A stretch of DNA of 23,562 nt from the NCBI GenBank assembly GCA_037129475.1, contig JBAXUY010000043.1, positions 1 to 23,562 on the forward strand, given 5' to 3'. Below are positions 7,428 to 16,208 of this stretch, piece by piece. The translations under genes and the position numbers were made by a program. Within the stretch, counting starts at the first letter, position 1; the number at the start of each line of letters is the position of its first letter. Source of the DNA: RGVT01 sp037129475 (lineage in GTDB: Bacteria; Planctomycetota; Planctomycetia; Pirellulales; UBA1268). The notes beneath the pieces were generated by a model, which saw nothing but the letters and a program-made list of their open reading frames with translations, was not told where the DNA came from and searched no databases.

Positions 7428-8669
7428 TCAGAACCGGTCGCGGGCCAGCATCGGCTTGTCGGCGCCGAGCTCGCCATCGAGTTCATAGGGAAGTGAACGC
7501 ACGTAGTTGACGATGTGCCAGATGTCCTCGGGCGGGACCGTACCCTTGGCCGCCGGCATCGGGGCGCCGTTGATGCCGGCATGAATGCGGTAGTAGAGGT
7601 CGATCGGGCGGCGGCCGCCGCGGTAGATGCCATGCCGCAGGTTCCGCGGCGGGATGGTCCGCGGCTCGAGCGCGTCGCCGTCGAGGACCTTGCCGAACTT
7701 CTCGAGCCAGGCGAGTTGGGCTCGGTGTTCAGACAGCTCGTCGGGGCTCATCCCGGCCGTCGAAGACCCGCGGGCCGAGGCGGCGCCGCTCGCGAGTTCC
7801 TTGCCGATCTCCACGATCACCTTGTTCCAATCGTCGTAGTCGTTGGCCTGCCCGTCGCCGAGGCCCGTGACGCCGTGGCACTTCACGCAGTTGGCCTTGT
7901 CGCCGTAGAAGAGCTCCTTGCCCTTGGCGATCGACGCCACGAGATCGATGTCGGCCGGCATCGGCGGCACCTGAATCTCGGCTTCGGCGGCCGCCTTCCA
8001 CTTGTCCGCGACCGCGACGAGCGTCTCATCGACGAGAAACTCGCGAGTCTCCGGCAGCTTGCCCTGGGCCTCGTCGTCGAGTTCGAAGTAGGCCCGCATC
8101 AGGGCCAGCTCGGTCTCCCCCCGGATGCTCAGGTACTTGACGTACTCCGCGAGCGCCTCGACCTGCGCGGCGGGCAGGAGCGCGAATGACGGCATCGACG
8201 TGCCTGGGATACCGTTGTGGAGCACCCGGACGAGGTCGGCGTGCGTGGGCTTGTCGGCACGCTCGGTGCTCTTGAACTTGAACACGCCCGGCCGATAGTC
8301 GCGCGGGTAGGGATTGAGGAAGGCGGCCGTGGGGCCGAGTGCATCGCCCGTGATGCCGTGGCAGTGCGCACAGTGCTCGCGATACAGGCCGTTCTTGCGG
8401 CCCACGATGTCGCTGCGGACCGGCCCGGCGGCGAGTCGCAGTTTCGCCTCGTCGAGGCCGGTCTCGGGGAGGCAGGTGGGCTCGTCGGGCGTGCCGAACA
8501 TCGCGAGCAGGATCGTCGCCACCTGCTTTTCCTGGTCGGGCGTGAGCCGCTGCTTGGTCGCCTCGACCATGTTGGGGCGGAAAAAGGCCGGCGGTGTCTT
8601 GCCGCAGCCGGTGACGGAGGCGAGGCACACGATCAGGCCGGCGAACGCGAGGCTTGTGCGACGGTGCAT
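7428..8669 (-). CDS. Diheme c-type cytochrome, predicted lipoprotein
   Basis: A 413-residue secreted protein with a signal peptide ending in the lipobox SVTGC (lipidated C22), so it should be membrane-tethered on the periplasmic side. Two heme-binding motifs are visible: CAHCH at 100-104, with likely axial Met in GTSMPSF (M159), and CVKCH at 261-265, with likely axial Met in GAPMPAAKG (M371). That gives two class I-like cytochrome c domains joined by a charged linker (about 185-245). It is encoded directly before coxB with an 18-nt gap. The oxidase subunit II has no fused cytochrome, so this protein is a good candidate for the direct donor to CuA; that role is inferred. Confidence 0.9.
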   Translation of the reverse strand: MHRRTSLAFAGLIVCLASVTGCGKTPPAFFRPNMVEATKQRLTPDQEKQVATILLAMFGTPDEPTCLPETGLDEAKLRLAAGPVRSDIVGRKNGLYREHCAHCHGITGDALGPTAAFLNPYPRDYRPGVFKFKSTERADKPTHADLVRVLHNGIPGTSMPSFALLPAAQVEALAEYVKYLSIRGETELALMRAYFELDDEAQGKLPETREFLVDETLVAVADKWKAAAEAEIQVPPMPADIDLVASIAKGKELFYGDKANCVKCHGVTGLGDGQANDYDDWNKVIVEIGKELASGAASARGSSTAGMSPDELSEHRAQLAWLEKFGKVLDGDALEPRTIPPRNLRHGIYRGGRRPIDLYYRIHAGINGAPMPAAKGTVPPEDIWHIVNYVRSLPYELDGELGADKPMLARDRF

Positions 8670-8696
8670 GGTTTCGGGTGTCGAGGGAGGAAACGA

Positions 8697-9602
8697 TCAG
8701 GTGCCGATGGCGGATGCCGGCACGTCGAGCGTGCCGATGTCCTTGACTTCATCCGGTTGGAGCGTGACCTGGAAGCGGCCCTTCGGCGTCCACTTCAGGT
8801 CGGGCTTGTCGATGCCGACGGCGCCGTTGGGACCCGTGGACCGCTCGTGCCAGACCTGGAATTCGAGCGGCTCGCCGGCGGGCAGGTCGGGAATCGTGAA
8901 CGAGCCGTCGGCTGCCGAGACGGCCACGTAGCCGTCCTTGCGGAACACCATGTATGCCTTCATCCACGGATGCACGTTGCACGTGACCATCGTGGGCATG
9001 CCGGTCTCGGCCTTCGGCACGTAGATCGTGTCGCCGCCCGCCGGGATCAGTTGGTTGAAGTCGGACCCGGCGATGTTCGTGTTGTGGCCGATCGGATCGC
9101 TGTTCTTCACGTCGATCGGCTGGCCGACCCGGGCCGCGAACACGGGCGCCAAAAACTCGCACTGTTTCTGATCGAACAGCAGCGGCGTGGACGGTGGCGA
9201 CGCCTCCTTCACGCGGCTCGTTTTTCGGGCGAACACCACCACGTTTGCCAGCCCCTTCGACGATGGATCGACCAGCAGCGAGCGGTCGAGCAGTTTCATG
9301 CCGCCCTTCGAGCAGACCTCGGTGTCCTTGTCGGCGACGAGCGGCTTCGGCGCGCCCGGAGTGCCGGCGAACACGAAGCGTCCCTTGAGCGTGGCCCAGC
9401 CGGTGCCAGTGGCGGCGGCAGCCGCCGTGACGCCGCCGCCCGACGACGCCGAGACGAGCGTGGCGCGAAGGGCGCCGGCAGTTTCGGCGTCGGCGCCCGG
9501 GGTCACGACCCGCTCTGGCCGGCAGCCTGCGGCGACCGGAAAGAGCACGACGAAGGCGACGAGCACCGTCGTCGACGAATTACTTCTTGAACAGGTTGGC
9601 AT
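8697..9602 (-). CDS. Cupredoxin-like blue copper lipoprotein
   Basis: A 301-residue predicted lipoprotein: the hydrophobic leader ends in VAAGC (C27), followed by a low-complexity Ala/Gly/Ser linker to about residue 68. The C-terminal part holds a type 1 copper pattern: H173 in GHNTN, then C208, H211 and M214 in TCNVHPWM. It is a tandem paralog of the gene just upstream, sharing blocks such as KGRFVFAG, ADKDTEVC, IPAGG and ADGSF. The ATG at 9602 overlaps the end of that gene by 23 bases; a GTG 36 bases further in would give a shorter leader and cannot be excluded. It probably carries electrons between the bc-type complex and the oxidase, inferred from location. Confidence 0.82.
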   Translation of the reverse strand: MPTCSRSNSSTTVLVAFVVLFPVAAGCRPERVVTPGADAETAGALRATLVSASSGGGVTAAAAATGTGWATLKGRFVFAGTPGAPKPLVADKDTEVCSKGGMKLLDRSLLVDPSSKGLANVVVFARKTSRVKEASPPSTPLLFDQKQCEFLAPVFAARVGQPIDVKNSDPIGHNTNIAGSDFNQLIPAGGDTIYVPKAETGMPTMVTCNVHPWMKAYMVFRKDGYVAVSAADGSFTIPDLPAGEPLEFQVWHERSTGPNGAVGIDKPDLKWTPKGRFQVTLQPDEVKDIGTLDVPASAIGT

Positions 9603-10350
9603 CGAGAACCATCTCTCCGAGATCGTTGTCGCCGGCGGCGACCTTCACCTTCTTGCGGCCCTTGGCGATCTTCTCGGCCTTGCCGCCGACGGTGACCTCA
9701 CCGACGTAGCCGGCCTTTTCGTGCCAGATCTGCAGTTCGATCTCGCCGCCGGCGGGCACGTTCTTGATCTCGAACGAGCCGTCCGCCTTGGACACGGTCG
9801 CATACGGATTGGGGCGGACGACGAGCCACGACTTCATCCACGGATGGATGTTGCACGTCACCTGGGCGGGGATCGCCTCCTCGCTCGAAAAGGTGACCGT
9901 CGCCTCGCCGCCGGCGGGGATCAGGCTGTTCGACGGGGAATTCTTGATCGTGGCGACGTTGCTGTTGTGCCCCACGGTGTCTGAATTCCGGAGCACGAGC
10001 GTCTGGCCGGTCTGCACCACCGCCACGTGCGGCTCGAATCGGCAGTTCTTGTTGTCGAGGACGACTTTGTCAGGCTTGGCCGCGAGGTCGGGGTGCACCT
10101 TCACGCCCTTGTCGCGGACGAACACGACGACGTTGGCCACGCCCTTGTCGCCGCCCACCACGAGTTCCTCGGCGAGCAGTTTGTGCTTGCCGCACACTTC
10201 CACGTCCTTGTCGGCCTTCAGTTCGGCGGCTGCGGGCGCGTCGCCCCCGAACACGAAGCGGCCCTTGATGGTGCCCCACTCGTCGGCATGGGCCCCGTTG
10301 AAGGCGAGCAGGGTCGCTGCGACACACGACAGGACGAGATGGGCTTTCAT
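9580..10350 (-). CDS. Cupredoxin-like blue copper protein, secreted
   Basis: A 256-residue periplasmic protein. The signal peptide MKAHLVLSCVAATLLAF ends at AHA-DE (about residue 22). Type 1 copper ligands are H128 (VGHNSN), C166, H169 and M172 (TCNIHPWM). A carboxypeptidase-regulatory-like beta segment follows (ADGSFEIKNVPAGGEIELQIWH), a layout often annotated as methylamine utilisation protein or plastocyanin-like. The start at 10350 was chosen because it gives a clean signal peptide and GGAGAG lies 6 nt upstream; the frame remains open 14 codons further up without a good ribosome site. It is the soluble partner of the lipoprotein paralog that follows. Confidence 0.86.
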   Translation of the reverse strand: MKAHLVLSCVAATLLAFNGAHADEWGTIKGRFVFGGDAPAAAELKADKDVEVCGKHKLLAEELVVGGDKGVANVVVFVRDKGVKVHPDLAAKPDKVVLDNKNCRFEPHVAVVQTGQTLVLRNSDTVGHNSNVATIKNSPSNSLIPAGGEATVTFSSEEAIPAQVTCNIHPWMKSWLVVRPNPYATVSKADGSFEIKNVPAGGEIELQIWHEKAGYVGEVTVGGKAEKIAKGRKKVKVAAGDNDLGEMVLDANLFKK

Positions 10351-10393
10351 GGGAACTCTCCAGGGGCGGGGAACGAAACGCTTCCGCAGCACA

Positions 10394-13300
10394 TCAGTTT
10401 AGCGCTACCGGCGGCCGCCGGGAGTCGTCACGGGCCTGCGGCGGCCGGGCAGGTGTCGGGGGGGGTGTTTGGGCGGCCGGTGGCGGCTGGGGCGGCTGTT
10501 GGCGCAAGTAGGCGTCGAGCGACAGGTTGCGCTTCGCGAACGTGTCGAAATGCATGAGGAGGTCCGTGAGGGCGTCGACCTGCTGCTCGCTCGTGCCGGC
10601 GTAGAGATCCTGGCTCACGGGCTTGTCGAACGGGATGTTCACCGGCATGCCCGTGTAGGGCAGGAACCGCTTGGGGTTGGCGATCCAGTTGTGCACGTAG
10701 TCGGGCCGGAGCCGCTCATGCACTCGCTCGAGCTGCGGTGCGAGAGCCTTCGGGTTGCCCGGCGGAGCGTAGTCGCCCACGAGGTGGCACTTCACGCAGT
10801 AGTTGTTGTTGGTGACGATCTTCAGCGCACCGGTGAGATGGCCCGGCCGGGTCTTCTCGGTGGCTGCGACCGAGCTCTCGTCGAGCCGCGGGTCGTACAC
10901 GTAGGGATACTCCGCGCCGTCCACGGATGCGAAGTAGTTGACGAGGGCCGCCGCCTCGGACGACTGGAAGTTGAACTTCGGCATCCGGAGCACCGCCGGC
11001 GGACGGATCGTGTGCGGGTTGAGGAGGAACTTGTGCAGCCAGCCCGACTGCACCTTCTTCCCTTCGCCCACGAGCGGCGGAGGCAGCCAGCCCCACGCGT
11101 CATCGGGCTTGACGTTCGGGTTGATCTGCTTCTCGTCGGCGATGACGACCGGGAACAACAGCCGGGCCAGGTCGCCGCCGTCAGCCGCATAGTGCCGGCC
11201 GGCGCGAATCGCGTCTTCGGGCACCATCACGTTCGGGCCGCCCACCGGCCGCGGTTCGCCGTCGACGAGCGCGTCGTGCCACAGCATGACCGGCCGGTGC
11301 GGAACGGCCTCCGTGTCGCCCTCTTCGATCGGCACTCCGTCTTCGTCGACGAGTTGCGGCCGGCCCGTCTCCGGGTCGAGCACCGGCATTCCCGTGATCG
11401 TCGCATGCCGTCGCCCCTGGTGGTCGGTCGCGAGCGAATTTGCCACTTCCTGCGGGGTGAAGTGCGGCGACAGGAAGGGGTAGTCGGCGACCTCCTGCGC
11501 GGCGCCCAGCGATTCAGGCTTGTAGCGGAGGTCCCAGCGGTCCATCCGCAGCGTGTGGCAGCCGCCGCAGTTGTACTGTTCGGCCACCACCAGTCCCTTC
11601 AGCCGGGCTTCCTCACGCGGTGACGGCTTGGCGATGAACTGGGGCGCCGGCGGCTCTGCCACGAGGCCGAGGACGAACGTCATCACCGCCTCGCGCTGTG
11701 TGGCGTCGAACGGAAACTGCGGCATGCGGTACCGCTCGTTGTACGTCTTGTTCTCCGCCTTCTTGTAGTCGTAGCTCCGCGGCTGCCGCAGCTTCTGCCA
11801 GAGGAATCCCTCACGCTCATGCGCGAGCAGTTTCTCCAGGAAGAAACCCGTGTCGGGATCGACCGATTCCGGGCTCACGTGCTTCTGCGGGGGCGCCGCG
11901 TAGGCGAGGTCGGGAGCGAGGGGCTCGTCGCCGGCGCCGGTGGAGGAAGACGACGGGGCGGCGTGATGGTCGGCGGCGTGATGGCCGCCGTGCCCATGTT
12001 CGAGCTGGTGCGTCACGAAATGGGCCACCTGCTCGAAGGCGATTTTCGACGGTTCCTTGCGGCCCCAGTCGGCCAGTGCGGCACCGGCCGCCTTGCCGTC
12101 CTCGAAGCCGGGGATGTCGTGGCACGAATAGCAGGCGAGCTTCGCGAGCGTCTTCTTGCCGACGTAGGTGAGCAGCACGGCATCCTTGTTCGACGGGTTC
12201 ATGCCGAGCAGCATGCGCTCGTCGCCCTGGATGGCCGCCTGGTCGGGGCCGAGCCCATTCGCGAGCACTTCCTCGGCACGGACTGCCGTGAAGCGGTCCT
12301 TCAGATACATGAAGGCGAGTTCCTCGGTCGCCTTACGCTCCTCGGACGTGAGCGAGTTCGCGGCCGGGATGTCGCTCGGCCTCCAGTTCTCGGTCGACGT
12401 GAGCAGGTAGGCGACGGCGTCGGCCGCCGGATCACTGACCGAGCCGTCCGCGAGCGTGACCGGCTCGAGCAACACGTTCGGCATGATCGTGCGCGGATGA
12501 TAGCGGGCCGGCTCACGGAGCCAGCTGTAGAGCCAGGCCTGGCCATTGGGGTGCGACACCACCTTCGCGCCGATGCGCGACAGGTTGGGGCCGTGCGTGC
12601 TCGTCGCCTCGGGGAAGTCGGCGTGTTGGTGGCAGGCCAGGCAGCCGCGGACCTGCACGACCTTCTTGCCACGCGCGACGTCGGGCTTGGCGGTGATCCC
12701 GTCGTAGGGCGCCACGTACTCGAATGGCGCGCTCGCACCGACGAGATAGTTGATCATCGAGCGGATTTCGATCGGCTCATAGCGTTGCGACTCCTCGAGG
12801 CCCTTGCCCGAGAGGTGCTCCCAGAGGCCGAAAAACCTCGGCATCTTCGTCGAGGGGCGGAAATCCTGGGGATTCCGCAGCCACGCGTAGAGCCAGTCGA
12901 AGCCCACCTTGCTCGCCACGTGTCGCAGCGAAGGCCCGACCTTCGGCAGGCCGCCCGGCGTCTCCGGCTCCTTGAGAAGCGTCGCCAGGTCATGCGACCG
13001 CTTCGAGAGTTTCGCGTCGGCACCGGCGGCGGCGTCGCGGTCGATCGCGTCCCGGAGCCGTTCACGCGAGTGGGCGCCGTCGGGACTCGACCGGACGTCC
13101 TCCACCCACCCTTGCACGGTCGGACCGAGACTGGCGAGGCCGGGGTCCGTGACCAGCCACTCGGCGACCTCGTGATAGTTGGGGGCCAGCCGCATGTCGG
13201 GCCCGATCCGCTTGTCGGGCCCGGCCCAGCCGTTGATCTCGTGGCAGCCATAGCAGCCGTACTGCCGGATGAGGTGATAGCCCTCGACGAGCTTCGGAGC

Positions 13301-14869
13301 CGGCGGCTCCGGAAACCGTTCGCTCGGCTCGAGATCGACGACCTGATGGTGACACTTCAGGCAGCTCGACTGCTCGAACCGGTGCGGCAGCATCGGAAAG
13401 ATCCAGTGGTGGTTGTTGAACCAGCCATGCTCGTCGTGCCACTCGTGCGCCTGCTTGGGCGTGTTGGGCGTGTGCGACGTCCACTTGAAACTCGTCGCGC
13501 TGCCCTGCCCCTGGTGACAGATCGTGCAGCCGAACGTCTGCATCGGGTGCGGGCTCGTCGACCCCACGAAGAGATCGAGCCGGGGATGCGTCGAGTAGGG
13601 CTGCGGCACGCCCCGCTGGATCGTGAGCTCGAGTGGCTTGCCCCACGACGGCGATTCGAGAAGAGCCGCCACGGCCACCTTGCGGGCGAGCGTCTTGCCA
13701 CCACCGATCGCGGTGATCACGTCGCCGGGCATGAGGCCCGCCTGTGCCGCCGGCGATTCCGGGATCACGACGCTGACGGTGGGATCGTCGGCCCGGAACA
13801 GCCCGCGCGGGGAGAGGTGGAATCCGTAGGCCTTCTCCAACTGCTCGTTCGCGTCGCCCACGGGTGCGCCGACGGTGGCGTCGGGCGTCGGCAGCGACAC
13901 CACGATCGCCTCGCGCTCGCAGTAGGCCGGCTCGGTGGGCTGGCCGGGCAGCGACTTGTCCATCCCCTTGTGGCACGTGGTGCAGCGGTCGAACCGGGCC
14001 ACGTCACGGAAGTTGTTGTTGAGCGTGAGTTGCGGCAGCCAGATCTGGTCGACGCGCAGCGGGCCGTTGAACGCGTCGAGCACCGGCAGCTCCAGCACGG
14101 ACTTGCCCACGTTCGGAGCACGGTCCTTGAGGGCCTTGGCGAGCTGAGCCAGCTTCTGACGATGGTCGGCGAGGGCCTTTGCCGCCGCGTCTTCACCCGC
14201 CGTGAGTTGCCGCAGCGTCGACTCGAGCGCCTTGCGATGCGTGTTGGCGGCCTGATTCTCCAGCGTGGCGGCCGCGACCTCGGCCCGCGTCGCATCCGCG
14301 AGGGCGAGGAGCGAGTCGAGCTTGGTCTGCGGAGCGTCGTCGGCCACGGCGAGTTCGTAGTCGGCCCGGTTCTTGTCGAGCTTGGCCTTGCGAAGCTTCA
14401 ACTGGCCGGCGACCAGGTCTTCACGGAACTTGGCCCGCTTGGCGATGTCGCGGAACCGTTCGAGAAGATCGCCGCGCAGGACGAGCCGTTCGGTCGGGTC
14501 GGTCTGCTGACGCAGCATGTCAACGTCGAGCTGGGCCCGGTCCGCCGCCTCGGCATCGGCGGGAACCGTGCGCACCTGGTCGAGAAATGCCTTCACGACG
14601 CCGGGGTCGAGATCGGCCCGCCGGGCATCCGCGAGGGCGGCGTCGAGCTGGGCCGACCGCTCGGCGTAACTCCGCGAATCCTGCTCGTCGACACGGGCCG
14701 CAGCGGACCAGGTTTCCAGCGCCCGAAATTCACGCTGGTACTTCTTCCACGGGCGGTTGTGGTCGGCGGCCAGCATGGCCACCGTGGCCACGAGGAGCAG
14801 GATCGCCGTCACGCCGAACACGACGTGCAGGGTCTTGAGGGAACGCCAGGTCTGTTCGGTTGCGGGCAT
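10394..14869 (-). CDS. Membrane-anchored octaheme c-type cytochrome with PDZ domain and coiled coil
   Basis: A 1491-residue protein with one N-terminal membrane anchor (about 13-35). A long charged helical or coiled-coil region follows (about 45-255). Eight CXXCH heme motifs are visible: 296-300, 448-452, 503-507, 539-543, 743-747, 913-917, 1101-1105 and 1358-1362. A PDZ-like domain lies between hemes 1 and 2 (about 355-420; AAQAGLMPGDVITAIGG). A His-rich loop sits at 954-969 and a Pro-rich tail at 1459-1487. It is encoded 3 nt after the cytochrome b C-terminal half and no cytochrome c1 or cytochrome f gene is present. It therefore most likely takes electrons from the Rieske protein in place of c1 and passes them on. 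The periplasmic location follows from the anchor and the hemes. Confidence 0.92.
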   Translation of the reverse strand: MPATEQTWRSLKTLHVVFGVTAILLLVATVAMLAADHNRPWKKYQREFRALETWSAAARVDEQDSRSYAERSAQLDAALADARRADLDPGVVKAFLDQVRTVPADAEAADRAQLDVDMLRQQTDPTERLVLRGDLLERFRDIAKRAKFREDLVAGQLKLRKAKLDKNRADYELAVADDAPQTKLDSLLALADATRAEVAAATLENQAANTHRKALESTLRQLTAGEDAAAKALADHRQKLAQLAKALKDRAPNVGKSVLELPVLDAFNGPLRVDQIWLPQLTLNNNFRDVARFDRCTTCHKGMDKSLPGQPTEPAYCEREAIVVSLPTPDATVGAPVGDANEQLEKAYGFHLSPRGLFRADDPTVSVVIPESPAAQAGLMPGDVITAIGGGKTLARKVAVAALLESPSWGKPLELTIQRGVPQPYSTHPRLDLFVGSTSPHPMQTFGCTICHQGQGSATSFKWTSHTPNTPKQAHEWHDEHGWFNNHHWIFPMLPHRFEQSSCLKCHHQVVDLEPSERFPEPPAPKLVEGYHLIRQYGCYGCHEINGWAGPDKRIGPDMRLAPNYHEVAEWLVTDPGLASLGPTVQGWVEDVRSSPDGAHSRERLRDAIDRDAAAGADAKLSKRSHDLATLLKEPETPGGLPKVGPSLRHVASKVGFDWLYAWLRNPQDFRPSTKMPRFFGLWEHLSGKGLEESQRYEPIEIRSMINYLVGASAPFEYVAPYDGITAKPDVARGKKVVQVRGCLACHQHADFPEATSTHGPNLSRIGAKVVSHPNGQAWLYSWLREPARYHPRTIMPNVLLEPVTLADGSVSDPAADAVAYLLTSTENWRPSDIPAANSLTSEERKATEELAFMYLKDRFTAVRAEEVLANGLGPDQAAIQGDERMLLGMNPSNKDAVLLTYVGKKTLAKLACYSCHDIPGFEDGKAAGAALADWGRKEPSKIAFEQVAHFVTHQLEHGHGGHHAADHHAAPSSSSTGAGDEPLAPDLAYAAPPQKHVSPESVDPDTGFFLEKLLAHEREGFLWQKLRQPRSYDYKKAENKTYNERYRMPQFPFDATQREAVMTFVLGLVAEPPAPQFIAKPSPREEARLKGLVVAEQYNCGGCHTLRMDRWDLRYKPESLGAAQEVADYPFLSPHFTPQEVANSLATDHQGRRHATITGMPVLDPETGRPQLVDEDGVPIEEGDTEAVPHRPVMLWHDALVDGEPRPVGGPNVMVPEDAIRAGRHYAADGGDLARLLFPVVIADEKQINPNVKPDDAWGWLPPPLVGEGKKVQSGWLHKFLLNPHTIRPPAVLRMPKFNFQSSEAAALVNYFASVDGAEYPYVYDPRLDESSVAATEKTRPGHLTGALKIVTNNNYCVKCHLVGDYAPPGNPKALAPQLERVHERLRPDYVHNWIANPKRFLPYTGMPVNIPFDKPVSQDLYAGTSEQQVDALTDLLMHFDTFAKRNLSLDAYLRQQPPQPPPAAQTPPPTPARPPQARDDSRRPPVALN

Positions 14870-14872
14870 GGG

Positions 14873-16198
14873 TCAGAAGTTCAGGGAGAATTCAGGGATG
14901 CTCACGAGGTACTTCAGGTTGAGCGTCCACCGCAGGATCATCTTCAGCGGGAGCGACAGCATGAGCAGCATCAGGTTTGCCATGATCATGTAGCGCACGA
15001 AGCCCATCTTGGCGAAGAAGCCGCGAAACACGGTCACGGCCAGAAGCGGCGGCAGGAGCACGAGGTAGGCCCCGAGAAGCACGAGCCCCGGGGCCTCGCG
15101 GAGCAGGATGTAGCCGATCTGCAGGAGCGTGCCCGCCCCCTGCGGCGCCCGGGGCAGCGGCTGATCGAGCAGGTTCACCCAGAACATCTGCGGCAGGTCG
15201 ACGTTGTTGAGCACCTCGACTTTGTAGGGCGTCCAGAACTCGAACGGGCCGTAGAAATTCCAATTGGGTCCCCGCAGGAACGTGCCGAGGATGATGAGAG
15301 TGATCCAGAGTTCGAAGAACCCGAACTGGTAGACGAGGTAGCTGAACTTCCGCTCCTCGATCGAGTAGTAGCCGTTGCCCTTCTTGTTGAAGTCGAGGTA
15401 GGGCATGGCCATCAGGCCGAAGACAACGAGGCTCGGCAGCACGACGCCCGCGTACCACGGATCGAAGTAGACGAGCATTTCCTGAAGGCCGAGGAAGTAC
15501 CACGGCGCCTTCGAGGGGTTGGGCGTCTTCACGCTCGAAGCCGGCTCTTCGAGCGGCGCCGGCAGGAAGATCGCCCACACGAGCAGGAACGCCGACACGG
15601 CCACCATGCAGATCAACTCGGTGTAGACGAGGTCGGGCCAGACGAGCACCTTCTCGTCGTCGAGTTTCTCCATCGGCGGGAGGCCCTGCTTGATCCGCTC
15701 GTCGTTCACGACCGCCTGCTTCGTCGCCACCCAGGTGAAGAACGCCAGCAGGAACACGAGGCCCACGATCGGCACGTTGTCGGGCTTCATGACGATCGAC
15801 GCGAAGTTTTCGTCGGCCATCGACAGGCCCATCAGCACCAGCGCGGCGTTGAACACGCTCCACGCCACCATCGGCTGCACGAAGAACTTGCGGAACACGA
15901 ACAGGATGGTGAACAGGGCCGTCGTGCCGAGCGTGTACAGCACCGGCCCCGAGAGATTGTTGACGAGGGTGCGGGCGGCGAGCGGGAGCCCCGGCACGAG
16001 CGACTCCGAGCCCGAGAGGGCGAGGCTCGCCAGGATCATCATCACCCCCGCGAACACGGCCCAGGCGATCGCCCAGCCCGTCTGCCCCTTCTTCCGCCAG
16101 AGGATCAGGGCGGCGACCGCGTTCATGACGGCCAGGCCGGTGTAGTAGGAGCCGAGAAAGCCGGCGACGTCTTTGAGGAACAGGCCGTTGGAGTGCAT
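14873..16198 (-). CDS. Cytochrome b C-terminal (subunit IV-like) protein with extra N-terminal helices
   Basis: A 441-residue membrane protein with about ten predicted helices. The part from about 188 on resembles b6f subunit IV or the C-terminal half of cytochrome b. It contains the quinol-site segment KAPWYFLGLQEM (230-241), in which the usual PEWY is replaced by APWY, so the Glu of the Qo motif is missing. Before it lie about five additional hydrophobic segments (about 14-33, 41-61, 83-103, 110-126 and 142-160) that ordinary subunit IV lacks. The ATG at 16198 sits 10 nt after the cytochrome b6-like gene and is preferred over the upstream frame, which is a shadow. Its product should pair with the b6-like half and the Rieske protein. 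Confidence 0.88.
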   Translation of the reverse strand: MHSNGLFLKDVAGFLGSYYTGLAVMNAVAALILWRKKGQTGWAIAWAVFAGVMMILASLALSGSESLVPGLPLAARTLVNNLSGPVLYTLGTTALFTILFVFRKFFVQPMVAWSVFNAALVLMGLSMADENFASIVMKPDNVPIVGLVFLLAFFTWVATKQAVVNDERIKQGLPPMEKLDDEKVLVWPDLVYTELICMVAVSAFLLVWAIFLPAPLEEPASSVKTPNPSKAPWYFLGLQEMLVYFDPWYAGVVLPSLVVFGLMAMPYLDFNKKGNGYYSIEERKFSYLVYQFGFFELWITLIILGTFLRGPNWNFYGPFEFWTPYKVEVLNNVDLPQMFWVNLLDQPLPRAPQGAGTLLQIGYILLREAPGLVLLGAYLVLLPPLLAVTVFRGFFAKMGFVRYMIMANLMLLMLSLPLKMILRWTLNLKYLVSIPEFSLNF

Positions 16199-16208
16199 GG
16201 GTGTGGGC

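Noticed and set aside
4626..7496. Plus-strand open frame of 956 codons antisense to coxB, coxA and part of ctaA
   Set aside because: It lies wholly opposite well-supported oxidase genes, has highly charged low-complexity His/Arg/Glu composition and no recognisable domain; long antisense frames are expected at this GC content.
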